The notes below the pieces were generated by a model. That model did not search any database. It was not told the DNA's origin and saw only the letters and a list, made by a program, of their open reading frames with translations. Shown here piece after piece: positions 1-11,290 of a stretch of 64,000 bases of DNA (the first letter of the stretch is position 1; every line of letters begins with the position of its first letter). A program made the translations under genes and the position numbers. This DNA comes from Brachionus rotundiformis (Eukaryota; Rotifera; Eurotatoria; Ploima; Brachionidae): the NCBI GenBank assembly GCA_016802295.1, contig JAESIW010000020.1:1318245-1382244 (forward strand). The letters run 5' to 3'.

Positions 1-49
1 TGGTTTTTGAGAAGTCTTCCTTTCGAACGCTTAGCTGGTCGATTTTCAT
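1..49 (-). other. possible 5' end of a gene leaving the window
   Basis: On the minus strand an ATG at 49-47 opens a frame of 16 codons (MKIDQLSVRKEDFSKT) that runs off the window edge. The plus strand of the same stretch is also open, up to a stop near 81, so direction is not certain. The segment is visibly less AT-rich than the 1.7 kb that follows, which is the main reason to suspect coding. No family can be named. Confidence 0.2.
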
Positions 50-1771
50 TAATTTATTTTTATAAAAAAGTTTTAGTATAAAAACACATTAATATTAATA
101 ATCAGTAAATTTAGTATGGCATAAATAAAAATTAGTAGTTAATCATATTTTGGGCTTTTCAAAATAAATGAAAATTAAAAAAATTAAAAAAAATTAGTTT
201 TCTTATTTTTAATATTTTTGTTGGCTTAAAATTGATCTTGAAAGTAAAATTAGTTAAAAATTAAAATTCATATTTTTACAAATATAAGCATGACTATGTA
301 AAATAAATGAAAAATAGCTAAAAAAAGGAAAAATCATTTCCTCATTTATTTGATTCGAAATTTTTGCCGATTATAAAATATAATCAAACTCATTATTAAA
401 AATTTTTAACTGAAAAATACTACTTTGATAGATAACAGTCAGCTGATTACTTAGACCATAGGATATCATTTTTATTAAATCAATTTTATTCTAATTAAGG
501 TTCTTGAAATCTAATTAAAGTTCAATTCTTTTAAGCTTATTTCTAAAATTTATTAGCTTCAAAACAAAACAAGATTTTTACATTTGAATTTAAAACCATA
601 TTAAAAAAATTGTTATATTTAAAAAAAATAATAAATTTAATGCATAAAATATGCCATTATTAAGTAATCTTTTAACATGATTTTAAATTAAAATTCTTAA
701 ACTAAAAAGGAAAAATTTGATCAATTTAGATGCCAAGACATGCTCAAGTAATAAATGATATTTTATTCAAAATAATTCATTCAAAATTTATTTTTACGAA
801 AACTTTTCACATAATCGATCACATTTAAATGTCATAAGACTTGGTTTAAATTGGAAAATTTTTATTTATTTTCATAAGCCAAATACAAACCAAGCTTGAA
901 TATAAAATATTATTTTTAATTATTAATTAGGAGAAAATGTTACATAATTTAACACAAAATTTTGGTTACTATTTAACTTATAGGGATCTTTATTGCTCTT
1001 TCACTCATTTTAAATCTAGGATTAAGTGTTTTTATTTTTATTTTTGAGTAAAGTGATATTTTTATAAAATTATATCCTAAATTGTCATTAATAACTCAAA
1101 TAAATTCAAATAAAATACATTCCTGAGCCTCATTTTTTGGCCTAGAACTAAAACCTAGATGTGAATTAGCAAAAATTTCGAAATACTAAAGCCAAAAATA
1201 AATAGATCTAAAATTTAAATTGGAATTGAGTGTCTAAATTATTAATAGATATTTTTATCAGACGTTCATTTGTAAAAATTCTTCTCTAGATAAATATCAG
1301 GTAAATTAATGAAAGAAAAATTATGTATACATTTGAGAACGCTATTACAAAATTATGTAATACACATCTAAGGCTCCCTCTTAAAATTTAACTTTAAGTT
1401 ATTAACCAAAAACCTTAATTGTAGTAATAATTTTGGCAAATTTTCTTTAAAAATATCCTAATAGGCTTATATGAAAAGTTCGTCTAATTGACAAGATCTA
1501 AAAGAGAAAATGTTTGTGTATTATTCAGTTTCAAAATTTTGAATTGTTCATTTAATTAAGTCGATTATTATAAAATATTTCAAGAATGTTGCAAGAATTA
1601 TGAAAAACAAAATAACTTTTTAAGTAATTTTTCTTCATTTTAGTTTTCATTTGGCTAATTATTTACTCCTGAATTTTCAAATTATTCGCGACATTACAAA
1701 TAAAATAAATAAAGAATTTTAGTTTTTTTTATATAACTATCTGCCTCATTAGATAAACTTACCAAGAAGAA
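50..1771. other. AT-rich intergenic DNA, no gene seen
   Basis: Long A and T runs with stops in all frames. No ORF with protein-like composition, RNA gene or repeat family recognised. The last part should hold the promoter of the SRSF10-like gene that starts at 1772. Confidence 0.6.
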
Positions 1772-2383
1772 ATGATACCTTATCAATCCAAGTATACATC
1801 AACTTTATGTGTGAGGAATCTTGCTCAAAATGTCACGTAAGTGCTTAAATATATATTCAAATTGGTATTTGTGGTATCGTCTATTTTAAAGTCGTGAAGA
1901 CCTTGAGAGCGAATTTGGTCGCTTTGGAAACATTGTCGATATTATGATTCCGGTTGATTTTCATACCAGAAAACCTAAAGGATACTGCTTTATCGAATTC
2001 GAGGACTTCTACCAGGCCGAAGACGCATTCTATTCCCTACATTTGTCAACCTTTTTTGGAGAAAAAATTGAAATAGACTATGCAAAAAGCGACTGGAAAA
2101 GTAATTTTATCTATTTTTTAGAAATATTTTTAACTCTTTAAAATATAAATAAGTCACTAAAGTTTGAATTTAACTAATTAAATTTAATTTTAATTTTTAA
2201 AGATAGAAAGTTAATTTGAGGAAAAAATTATTAAATAGATTTGAAAAATTTTTTATTTTAATTATTTTGTTTATTTTAGGGGAAATTCAAATTAGGGAAC
2301 AACTACAATTTTTGAAAGAATCATGTAACATAAATGAACATAAGATAAAATGCATTCATGCATTGAATATGAGTGGAATATAA
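1772..2383 (+). CDS. SRSF10-like RRM protein without an RS domain
   Basis: Three exons, 1772..1836, 1892..2100 and 2280..2383, give a 125-residue protein. One RRM spans about residues 10-85: RNP2 reads TLCVRNL and RNP1 reads KGYCFIEF, followed by a region like SRSF10/SRSF12 (REDLESEFGRFGNIVDIMIP; EIDYAKSDWK). These SR proteins bind pre-mRNA in the nucleus through the RRM and recruit partners through a long C-terminal RS domain. Here only about 35 residues follow the RRM, with no RS dipeptides (they end HALNMSGI). The model keeps frame through two GT-AG introns of 55 and 179 nt. It could be a specialised paralogue acting as a competitor, a gene whose RS exon I missed downstream, or a young pseudogene. 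The RRM is secure; gene status is less so. Confidence 0.7.
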
Positions 2384-3160
2384 AGTTGTAAATTGGCCCA
2401 AGAGCTTTGAGCATGATATTATGCTTTGTAGTTTTAAAATTTCCGGTCTTGAAAGATTATTCTTTTTAATCAAAAAAACCAAAATATTTGTATAATTTTG
2501 TTAATAATGAAAATTTGTTATCTATTATTTGTAAAATTTAATAAATTAACTAAGTATAATTAATCATTCATTTATTTTATTTTGAAATTCTTGTTTTTTT
2601 TATTATTAATGTTCCCATTGCTTGGTAACCATTTACCAAAATGCTCAAAAGTATTCATATTACATCTAATATGAATTTCATAAATAGATGCAAAATTTAT
2701 TTGCCTAAAGAAAACTTTTCTATTCCACCTAAAAAAAACAATTTGATGACAAATATAAAATAATAAAAAAAAATTGCGTCAACGATACATTTTTATTATT
2801 GCCAAAAATCAATCTTGAATTAAATTTAATTTAAATAAAAAGTTATTTTAACACATTTGAAGTTTATCTTATAGTTTAATGTTAGATAAGACAAAAATAA
2901 AGCTGATTTATGATCCAAAAATATCTATCTTAAAATAAATTTCTGTATATTATATTCTTATTTTGCTCTGGTGAAATTATTTATATGCTCTCTGCATAGA
3001 TTTTATATTTATTTATTATATCTAATGATACATTAATCTATGGTTCAATCAGGATATTATGATTATAATCTTGACTCAACTTTTCTTGATTTTTTTCCAA
3101 ATAACTATTTTATTTAATATTTTTTAAGATGATAGCTAGAACAAAATTTTAATTTTAAAA
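2384..3160. other. intergenic, no gene seen
   Basis: AT-rich spacer between the SRSF10-like gene and the first ZIP13 gene. No ORF with coding character. I looked for an RS-domain exon belonging to the upstream gene and saw no arginine-serine coding. Confidence 0.6.
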
Positions 3161-4460
3161 ATGAAATATCTATTAATTATCATTAATCTCATTATTTTTT
3201 GGACAATATCTCAAGCTCAAATACATCGAGCAACTAGTCTTTTCAATTATCAAATAAGATATAACTCAAATTTTACGTTTCAGTATTTTTTGAAAAATGT
3301 TAACAACTATGCTGACAATTCTGTTTATCAAACAAAAAATTTTCTCTCTAATGAGCAGTTAATTATATGGGCTGCATCTTTAATTGGTACATTTTTTGTT
3401 GGAATTTGTGGAATCCTTCCGGTTCTTATATTACCAAATATGGCTGATGATCATCAAAAATTAGGTAAAATGTAGCTTAACAAGCAAATAAATATTAACA
3501 ATTTTTTAGTTGAATCAAAGCAATTTAAATGTTGTGTTTCGTTCGCGGCTGGAACATTGCTTGGTGATGTTTTCATTCACCTTTTAGTTGAGACATACTC
3601 ACAGAGTGTTTTGGGTAAATTCAAAAAATATTTAAAATTTTTAATTTTTGATTTATTTTAAGATGATAAGCAAAAATTAGTGTCAAATGGTATTTGGATC
3701 TTATTTGGCTTGATAACTTTTTTAGCAATAGAAAAATTGTTTCCTGACCAAGATAACAAAATAGATGATGAAAAGTCCCATTTTTTAATTTTTAATTCTA
3801 TAAGAGTAAATAAAAAACAATTAATTAACTTAAATTTAAATTAATCTAAACAGATATTGGGAATATTAAACCTATTCGCTAATGTAATAGACAATTTTAC
3901 CCATGGAATTGCAGTAGCTGGAAGTTTTCAAGCTTCAATTAAAGTATTTGATAAAAATTTTACTCAATTATTTACAAAAAATAATTAAATTTTTTAAGTA
4001 TGGTTTTATTACATTGATAGCAACGCTTCTTCACGAGTATACATTTAATAAGTGTTTAAAGATTAAAACATATTCACAATTTATTTAATAGAATCCCCCA
4101 TGAAATAGGAGATTTTGTCATCCTTTTAAAGTCTGGATTGAATTATAAGAAAGCTGCTTTAGCTCAAGTAATTATTTTGAAATAATTTTTTGTTTTTGAA
4201 TTTATATATTTAAGCTGGGAACTGCTTTTTCTGGACTTTCTGGTGCAATTTTTGCGTTAGCCTCATCGTCAGCAGAACGGGCGGGTGAAATTACTTCCTG
4301 GGTACTTCCGTTTGCTAGCGGTGGTTTTCTTTACATATCACTAGTCAATATAGTTCCTGATATAATTAAGGAGACAGATTTAAGAAATTCATTAAAACAA
4401 GTTTTGTGTCTTATTTTTGGAATTTACTTAGTTTATAGTTTATCGATTTTTTTTGAATAG
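3161..4460 (+). CDS. SLC39A13: ZIP13-type zinc transporter, copy A
   Basis: Seven exons (3161..3464, 3510..3614, 3663..3805, 3854..3943, 3999..4036, 4092..4167, 4215..4460) encode 333 residues. Residues 1-20 look like a signal peptide. ZIP-family transmembrane segments follow. TM IV carries DNFTHG at about 197-202, the ZIP13 form of the usual HNFTDG. TM V carries HEIPHE at 226-231, the LIV-1 metal-binding motif, followed by GDF. The C-terminal stretch with PFASGGFLYISLVNIVPDII is typical of ZIP13. Known ZIP13 proteins move zinc out of Golgi or ER-derived vesicles, and human mutations disturb collagen hydroxylation. The long histidine loop of ZIP7 is absent. It sits tail to tail with copy B, with 294 bp between stop codons. 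Confidence 0.9.
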
Positions 4461-4754
4461 AATTAATGACTTCAAACAAACAAAATTATTAAATAATTTT
4501 ATATCTTATGGTATTTTTTTTGAGAAATAAAATTAATTATACTAAAAATTGTTTTATTTGGGAAAAGTTATTATCTCAGATCATTTATTTTTTAAGAATC
4601 CACTTAAAATTTAAATTTTTTATGATCAAAAATAAATAAAAATCTTGAACATTTAATAATTACTAAAAATTATTTTTTTATTTGCTAAATTATATTATTT
4701 TAACAATTTCATTATTATTCGGCTGATAAATATCTAAGCTATTTCCAAATTAAA

Positions 4755-5986
4755 CTAAACGAATACATTGACATATTGTGCCATTAAAGTTTCAAATTGA
4801 GTCAAGAAAAGAATAAAACTTATTCCAAAAATAAATGATAAAATTTGCTTGTAAGTTGTTTTTTTATTCTCCTCAGCGATTATATCAGGTATTATGCCAA
4901 CAAAAGCTATGTATAAAAATCCTCCGATAGTAAATGGCAAAATGTAAGAACCGTGTCCATGATAACCATGTAAATGATCATCGTGTTCTAATTGACTTTC
5001 TTTTGTGTACATGTTATCTTTGGCACAATTTAACGGAAAAGTATTTAGGGTAAATACCGAAGTCAAAGTTGCCATTATTGTTCCGCAAAGTGCTGTTATT
5101 AACTTAGATAAAAATTAAGAAATTTAAAACTACAATTAACAGAAAATACCTGAGCAAATACTGCTTTTCTTCGAGAATAACCATCTCTCAATAAAAGAGC
5201 AAAGTCAGAAAATTCGTGCGGTACCTCATGTAATATGGTGGCTAATAATGCAACCATACCAAACTAAAAACTCAAATTAGATTAAAAAAAAAACTAAATT
5301 ATTTTCAATTATAAAACTAGGATATTTTTTAGCTTAATTTGATAAAATTACTTAAAAAGCTTTTTTACCTTAAACGAATTTTGAAATGCACCAACAACAG
5401 TGGTGCCATGTACCGAGTTATCAAGAAAATTTGCAATTAAATTTAAAGTTCCAAGAGCATGTGCATTTGGTACAAGTTCGGTCAATATTTCAACAATCAT
5501 AAACAACAAAAAAGAAGCAATAATTATTAATCCATTGATCATTAACTTTGATTGAGAAGCTCCTTTTTAAGACAAAAACTTTAAAAAATTAACGAAATAA
5601 AAAATTAAATCCTTACCATGAGATATTTCTGGAAGTAGATGCAAAAATACATCACCAATTAAACTTCCAGCTGCAAAAGCCAATAAGAGTTTGAACAAAA
5701 TTGAATTAACTTTTTAATTATTTAATTAATTAATTAAATAAAAAAAAAATACTTGATTTATACCAAATTTTTTTTCGTCCTCTTCTGATCTAATAAAAAA
5801 TGAGGGTAATATTCCAATAAAACAAAAAACAATGGCACTTGTTATGCCAACAAGCAATATGGATCTATAAGAATTATTTTCGTCAAAGCATTGTTGAGGT
5901 TTTTCATGGATATCTGTCGGTAAAACTGTAGAAATACACGAAACAACCAGCAAACATTTTAAAATTTTAATCATTGACATTTTCAA
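4755..5986 (-). CDS. SLC39A13: ZIP13-type zinc transporter, copy B
   Basis: Exons on the minus strand: 5986..5764, 5709..5617, 5562..5369, 5263..5150, 5102..4755, giving 323 residues. The N-terminus is a signal peptide. HEVPHE lies at 182-187, but the glycine that usually follows is changed (HEFSDF). TM IV reads DNSVHG at 153-158, keeping the aspartate and histidine of the ZIP13 motif. The last loop has a small histidine-rich patch (HDDHLHGYHGHG), absent from copy A. Exon boundaries match copy A around the first and HExPHE exons, while two copy A exons are fused here. The alternative donor at 5752/5753 was rejected because it breaks frame. This looks like an old inverted duplicate diverged in metal-site context, so substrate or compartment may differ from copy A. 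Confidence 0.88.
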
Positions 5987-6319
5987 AAACTTATCTTCAA
6001 TAAATTTTAAAGCCTTTTAATTAAATAGAAGTATTTTAGATCACATGGTGCACTCAAAGTTATGTAGATAAATTAAATGATATAGACGATGAAAAGCCAT
6101 GTAATCAACAGTTTCACTTGAAACTAATAAAAATAGAAGAAATTATCAAATTTTTGTTAGTATCAATCTTGAAAAAAAAAGCTGTCTACCAGTAATAAAT
6201 AGACGATAATTTTTTTTTTTATCAGAAAAGATTTTTTAGTAAAAATTAGAATACTAGAAAATATACTCTTTTAATTTAATTTATTTAAAATAAATAGTTT
6301 CGAAATAAAATTTATGTAA

Positions 6320-8091
6320 CTAAAATTTATCACATGGCTCATTTCTAGCTTCTTCAATCCATTTAATTATCTCTTCGATTTCGGAATATCTGGCTATTTT
6401 AACACTTTGAGGGTCTTTTGGATCGCTTCCTCTACAAAAAAAAATAAAAGTTAATTTCTTTTATTTGATAGCTTTATTTACCTAAGGTCTAAGTGATGAG
6501 CACCATCTTCAATCAAAACTGCAACTAATGAATCCGATAAATTGGTTAAAGGACCTCCATTGTGCCAAGGATCCAATAACTAAGAAAAATCAAATTTAAT
6601 ATTTTAAACATTATAAATAATTTGTATTACCCCATTGGAAAATACGATATTTGTAGCACTTTTAATATGCTTTCCCCAAAATTGAACACTTGGCCAATCT
6701 TTTCTTACTTTAACACCCCATGTTTTTAAGCAGTATGCTTCTCTCAATTCTTCATTATATGGAATAACTGGAAACATATCAGTTACACCATTAGTTTCTT
6801 GGACAGTATTTAATTCAGTACATGCCTAATTAGGAAAAGAATTTTTTTTATTTTTACCAACAAGCTAATTAATTACTTGGTAGTCCCATGATTTGGCATC
6901 ATTACCAAGACCACAACTAGTTGGATCTGCGCACTCAATAAATTGTTCGTATATGTCAAAACAATTGCTTGTATCATTGTAAAGAATACCAGCCAAATTT
7001 TTGAAAGCCGTAAGAATATCTACTCCATTTGCCGTATCGTTAACTAGTTGTTGGCAAGCGAATCTGACTGGCCAAGCGGGCAAATCTCCCAAAAATGATG
7101 CTGGATATGGATAATCAACCATGGCCATGATTGTGAATGCATTTCTCATCCAGAGCAATAAATGTTTATAACCGGCAGCATCGTTGATTGGTTTGCAGAG
7201 CTTAAATTTTGAAGATAGGAGTTTATAGTCTCCTTGTTTGGCGGCATTTTCCATTGCATCAAAAGCTTTTCTTACCAATGGTACACAACCAGGTTCTTTG
7301 TCAAAGTCCTTTTTTAAATTATATTAACACAATAATCTAAATTTTACGAAACAAATTCTACATTAGTGACATCTTGGAAAAATAAAGTATTTGAAGCCAA
7401 GCCAGCAGTTAGATAAATTGGTGCTGATGCAGCCAAAGCTCCCCTTACAATATTTGGATATTTAAATCTCATATAGGCTGCTAAAATGCCTCCATAGCTT
7501 CCTCCAAAAGCTATTATAGGATTTTTTTTTCTGCATAAATTAAAGTCTTCCTGGAGTTTGGTCAATAACACTGCATAATCAGCCATTGTTTGCTCTACAC
7601 TCAAATAACCAATTTTGTCCTGGTCAAAACTAGAATTTCCGAATGGGAGAGACTCTCCATAATATCTCTACAAAATATTTATAATCAATAAAATAAATTT
7701 AGCTTTTAAAATTTGTATACATGCTCTGGAAAAACAACTAAAGCTTGGAATACTGGAGCTATATCAAACATAAAACCAGTATTGTTCCAAAAAGACTCAA
7801 TATCGCCTTCGTTTCCGGCATAGAAAAACACAGGTCCATCATTAGGGTTAAACCATTCATCTAATTATAAAAAATTTAACAATCAAATTTTAAATAAATA
7901 TTTTAACTACCATTTATTAAATATCTTTGTTTATAAGTTCGATCATCTCTTTTATTAAAATGATCCAAATATTGATCAATATAAAGGGTTTTAAATTTTG
8001 GAACACTGTTGAAATTGGTTCGTTTTTTGTGCAACTTCAAGCCTTCCAGACTCGAAGTTATTAAAACGACCAGAAATATATATTTTATCAT
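6320..8091 (-). CDS. DPP7: S28 serine peptidase, DPP7-like
   Basis: Seven exons (8091..7911, 7860..7721, 7667..7362, 7308..6877, 6825..6631, 6579..6482, 6431..6320) give 487 residues, the normal length for the family. A signal peptide covers about residues 1-17. The nucleophile is Ser164 in GGSYGG, the acid Asp421 in LLDPWHNGG, and the base His446 in GAHHLDLR; the Asp-His spacing of 25 equals that of human [14 protein letters not shown] follows the first two exons. The mid-domain reads CADPTSCG and WDYQACTE, closer to DPP7 (dipeptidyl peptidase 2) than to PRCP. These lysosomal or secreted enzymes cleave after proline: DPP7 removes N-terminal dipeptides and PRCP a C-terminal residue. The triad is complete, so an active enzyme is expected. 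Its ATG is only 128 bp downstream of the P4H-like gene's stop, on the same strand. Confidence 0.93.
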
Positions 8092-8219
8092 TCTTTTTAG
8101 TATTTTTAAATTATAAAAATTAGAATAAAATAGCTAAATAAATTATAGATTATAACATCTATTTTTATCAGCAAAAATTTTAAAATATTGTGATGTAATA
8201 TTTTATTTTTTTTTTTAAT

Positions 8220-9722
8220 TTAATAAATTTTTTTTTCTCTTTGATAATCAACAATATGATCAGGGTTCCATTCATCATACATTCTACAACTTCCATTATC
8301 ATAATTATCACAGGATACTTTGGGCGTGTTAGGTTCCCTCTCTGGTAGTACAGCCTCAGCCATTCGTTTTCCAAGTGCATAAAAATTTTTATAATAATAC
8401 CAACGTTGAATTATGTATTTTTTTTTGACTTGATGGAGAACTGGTGCAGCTTTATGAACGGATTTAGCTTCACATTTTCCAGTTTCATAGTTCATATTAT
8501 TCCAAGTCAAAGCTCGTCCTTGCCGAGGCTTGACGTCGATTCCAAGCTCGTTAAAAACAGTTTCTCCTCCTCCATCAGCTCCTAATTCATTCAAATAGAC
8601 CAAAAATGTAGCGTATCGATCTCTTTGATCTTCTGAATTCAAAACACAATCAGTATGATCTTTATATCCAATTCCTGAAGGATATGATGTTATTTGGAAC
8701 TTGCCACCGTGCGTTTCATTCAGCATGGTCGCGTCTTCAATTCTTTTACCAAATATTTTTGAAAATTTTGATTCTCCTGGATAAAAAGCAGTGCTATAAG
8801 ACCATTTGAGGCCCCATTTTTCTAGCTGTCTTGAAAATGTCTGGTTTAAGCAAGTAGTTCCACTGGTAAATTCATTGTCTGTTACTAATTGGGCAACTTT
8901 TTCCCGGTTTAACTCAATCAAATTTTTTTTTAAAGTTGACACACTGTCAAAACAGATAATTGGTTTTTGTTTTAAAAGTTGTTTTAAATGTGATTCATGT
9001 GCTTTGATCAAGTGATCACATTCTTCTTGAGATAAAAATTCTTCAAAGAGCCATACTTTTACCGAACTGGAATGTTCTTTACCAAATTTTATTTCAATAG
9101 GAGGAACTCTTCGATGACCACCATTCGAATTTGGGATCGGAATCCACATTTTTTTTGTTTTCATTTTACTGATCTTTGTACTATGAAAATTCTCTACTTC
9201 CTTTGGAACAACAACTTTATCACTTTTTTCTTTCTTCATTTTTGGTTGCTCCTTTTTTATCTCCTCTTTACTGGACTCATGAGTTTTTATTTTGATTTCT
9301 TTCGAGTCCAAAGAAATAGTTTTTCCATTTTGGAAATTTAATTCAGCACTCGAAAGATCTTCAATCTTTTTATCTTCGATGACAATTTTGTCTTCAATTT
9401 TTGGTTTTTCCAATTCAACTTTTTCAACTACTTTGGGCTCATCTTTAATTTTTTTCGGTTCTTCAGCATTCGACTCTTTGACAGCGTACTCTTGGATAAT
9501 TTCCTTTTTCAATTGCTCTTTTATCTCCTTATATAACAAATCCCTGTTGATTTCTAATTCATTTGGCTTGATTTGACTTTGCAATTGGTAAATAAAACCA
9601 ATTAAAATTGCAATAATTAAAATTAGAAGACTAATGACCAGTTTTTGATTTGTATTTTTTGACTCATTCGATGATTTTTTACTAGATTCTGCATGATTTG
9701 GTGGAGATTTTGTTTTCGGCAT
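8220..9722 (-). CDS. membrane-anchored prolyl 4-hydroxylase-like dioxygenase
   Basis: Intronless ORF of 500 residues. Residues 1-27 are polar and cytosolic. A hydrophobic segment at about 28-47 (LVISLLILIIAILIGFIYQL) should be a signal anchor, giving a type II protein with its catalytic domain in the ER or Golgi lumen. Residues about 50-190 are a Lys/Glu-rich stalk, probably coiled coil. The C-terminal half is a P4Hc-type 2-oxoglutarate/Fe(II) oxygenase: His356 and Asp358 (HTD) and His423 bind iron, and Lys433, ten residues after His423 as in collagen P4H alpha, should bind 2-oxoglutarate. LVYLNE..GGGETVF is the usual core strand pair. Collagen P4H alpha has a peptide-binding domain that is not seen here, so the substrate is unknown. 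Confidence 0.85.
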   Translation of the reverse strand: MPKTKSPPNHAESSKKSSNESKNTNQKLVISLLILIIAILIGFIYQLQSQIKPNELEINRDLLYKEIKEQLKKEIIQEYAVKESNAEEPKKIKDEPKVVEKVELEKPKIEDKIVIEDKKIEDLSSAELNFQNGKTISLDSKEIKIKTHESSKEEIKKEQPKMKKEKSDKVVVPKEVENFHSTKISKMKTKKMWIPIPNSNGGHRRVPPIEIKFGKEHSSSVKVWLFEEFLSQEECDHLIKAHESHLKQLLKQKPIICFDSVSTLKKNLIELNREKVAQLVTDNEFTSGTTCLNQTFSRQLEKWGLKWSYSTAFYPGESKFSKIFGKRIEDATMLNETHGGKFQITSYPSGIGYKDHTDCVLNSEDQRDRYATFLVYLNELGADGGGETVFNELGIDVKPRQGRALTWNNMNYETGKCEAKSVHKAAPVLHQVKKKYIIQRWYYYKNFYALGKRMAEAVLPEREPNTPKVSCDNYDNGSCRMYDEWNPDHIVDYQREKKIY

Positions 9723-9876
9723 TTTTGAGGTGAAAATAAAAAAAAAATCAGTTAAAAAAATTTATTGTTTTTCTTTATTATAAATTGATAAGATAAATTA
9801 TTTTGTCACAAGATTCAAAATTTTTAGGCTATTAAAATTTACTATCTTCAAAGATATGAGGTAGCATCATCTCTAT

Positions 9877-9890
9877 CACATGTCACATGT
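9877..9890. promoter_or_regulatory. tandem CACATG E-boxes upstream of the P4H-like gene
   Basis: Two CACATG hexamers stand one base apart (9877-9882 and 9884-9889), about 155 bp upstream of the P4H-like start codon. CANNTG is the binding site of bHLH factors. Such hexamers arise often by chance; only the pairing and position make this worth listing. Confidence 0.25.
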
Positions 9891-11101
9891 TTTCAGATCA
9901 TAATTTCAACCATGTATTGATGAGTTGATAGTAAAGCAAATATTCAATTTTTATATTTTATCTATTATACTAGCCCTCCTGTGACTCTCTTCTTTTGATA
10001 TAAACTAAAATCTTGCAAATTTTGTACAGGTCCTAGCGGATTTTATCTATTTACTTTTTTGTTTAATTTTCTTATGGTTTTCAAAAGAATTTACAATTTT
10101 ATATTTTCTCCTGTAATAATTTTCATCTTTTAGATAATTGTTGTAATTCTTAAGATTTAGAGTAATTTGTGTAGAATTGGCCATTTTTACGTGTTTGTCT
10201 TTATGGTCATTTTTTGGCTGACCAATTATTCAAAAAAGGGTCATTTTCGGATTCAGCAGATCTATCAGAAAATATCTCTATTTGGTCATGATAATGCTCA
10301 CTACATCTTTTTCTATTAGAAACTATCCCTCCACTCATCGAAATTATAAGAATTGAAAATTTAATTATGCTTTTTTTTATATTATTCACCCTAGTCCTTG
10401 GATATTTCAGTTTTAAGTATTCGTAGGCCTAAGCAAGTCGAAACATCTATCCGAATGGGACGCAAATTGTCAATTTTCAATAAGCCTTTACTACTATAAC
10501 TCGGTCCTTTGTATAAGTTTTTTAAATCATCATAGACATAATCATAGAGATAGACAAGTGTTAAAAAGGGAATGGATGAGAAAATTATCTTCTCATCTTA
10601 GTTTGTCACTTGATAAGTATTCTAAAAAAATGAGTATCTTAAAACCTGGAATAATTTAATAGCAATCATACCTTATAATTAACTACCAATAAAATTTAAA
10701 ATGAATTTTCTGTAAGTCAATCTAAATAAAATAAGATAAATTAAAACATTTCATTTTCTATTAAATTTTTATTTTTTTTTCAATTTTTAGGCACTTGAAA
10801 ATATTTATTAATATTTCATTTAAATTAATTTATAATAATTATACAATTAAGGCCCAACTGAAAAATATTTTTTTACTAGTTTTGACATAAATGAAGTAAC
10901 AGTTGGTACAGAATTAAATTCGTCAAGATTAATTGAATAGTATTTGAAAAACTCAAATTAAATGTGTGAATGTGTGTTGGTCATACTTGAGTTTGTGATG
11001 ACACAATATTCCCTTAAAAATCTATAATAAAAGAATTAAAAAATAAAACTCGGTTCTAAAGTTTAAACAATTAGAACTGCCTTTTGCACACCTTTATGAT
11101 A
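9891..11101. other. intergenic with one doubtful small ORF
   Basis: Mostly non-coding. On the minus strand 10389..10207 is a 60-codon ORF with a hydrophobic start (FSILIISMSGGIVS) followed by a basic NRKR stretch, so it might be a small secreted peptide, but no homologue comes to mind and no introns support it. The stretch 10390-10600 is less AT-rich than its surroundings and remains unexplained. Confidence 0.35.
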
Positions 11102-11290
11102 AATGGTACTGTGTATGATCGAAGCCGTTCTGGTAGACCCCGAAAGCTAACTTTTAGGAATGAAAAATACATTTTTTGAGAGATTAGTATGATCCTATAT
11201 TTATTTATCAAAAACACGCCACTTATTTTAATTCTAAGACTCTATGACATGCTATATTAATAATAACATGTCCATAGTTAAAGCTATTAG
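11102..11290 (+). mobile_element. Tc1/mariner transposase relic (DNA-binding region)
   Basis: The frame at 11102 reads NGTVYDRSRSGRPRKL, then a few degraded residues with one stop, then NTPLILILRLYDML. This matches the linker and second helix-turn-helix of Tc1-type transposases, where SGRPRKLT is the GRPR AT-hook-like motif before the second HTH. No DDE catalytic domain or terminal inverted repeats were found nearby. It is a short, non-functional fragment. Confidence 0.65.

Noticed and set aside
10207..10389. 60-codon ORF as a neuropeptide precursor
   Set aside because: Signal-like start and an RKR site are suggestive, but there are no repeated peptide units, amidation glycine or homologue; kept only as a remark in the spacer entry.
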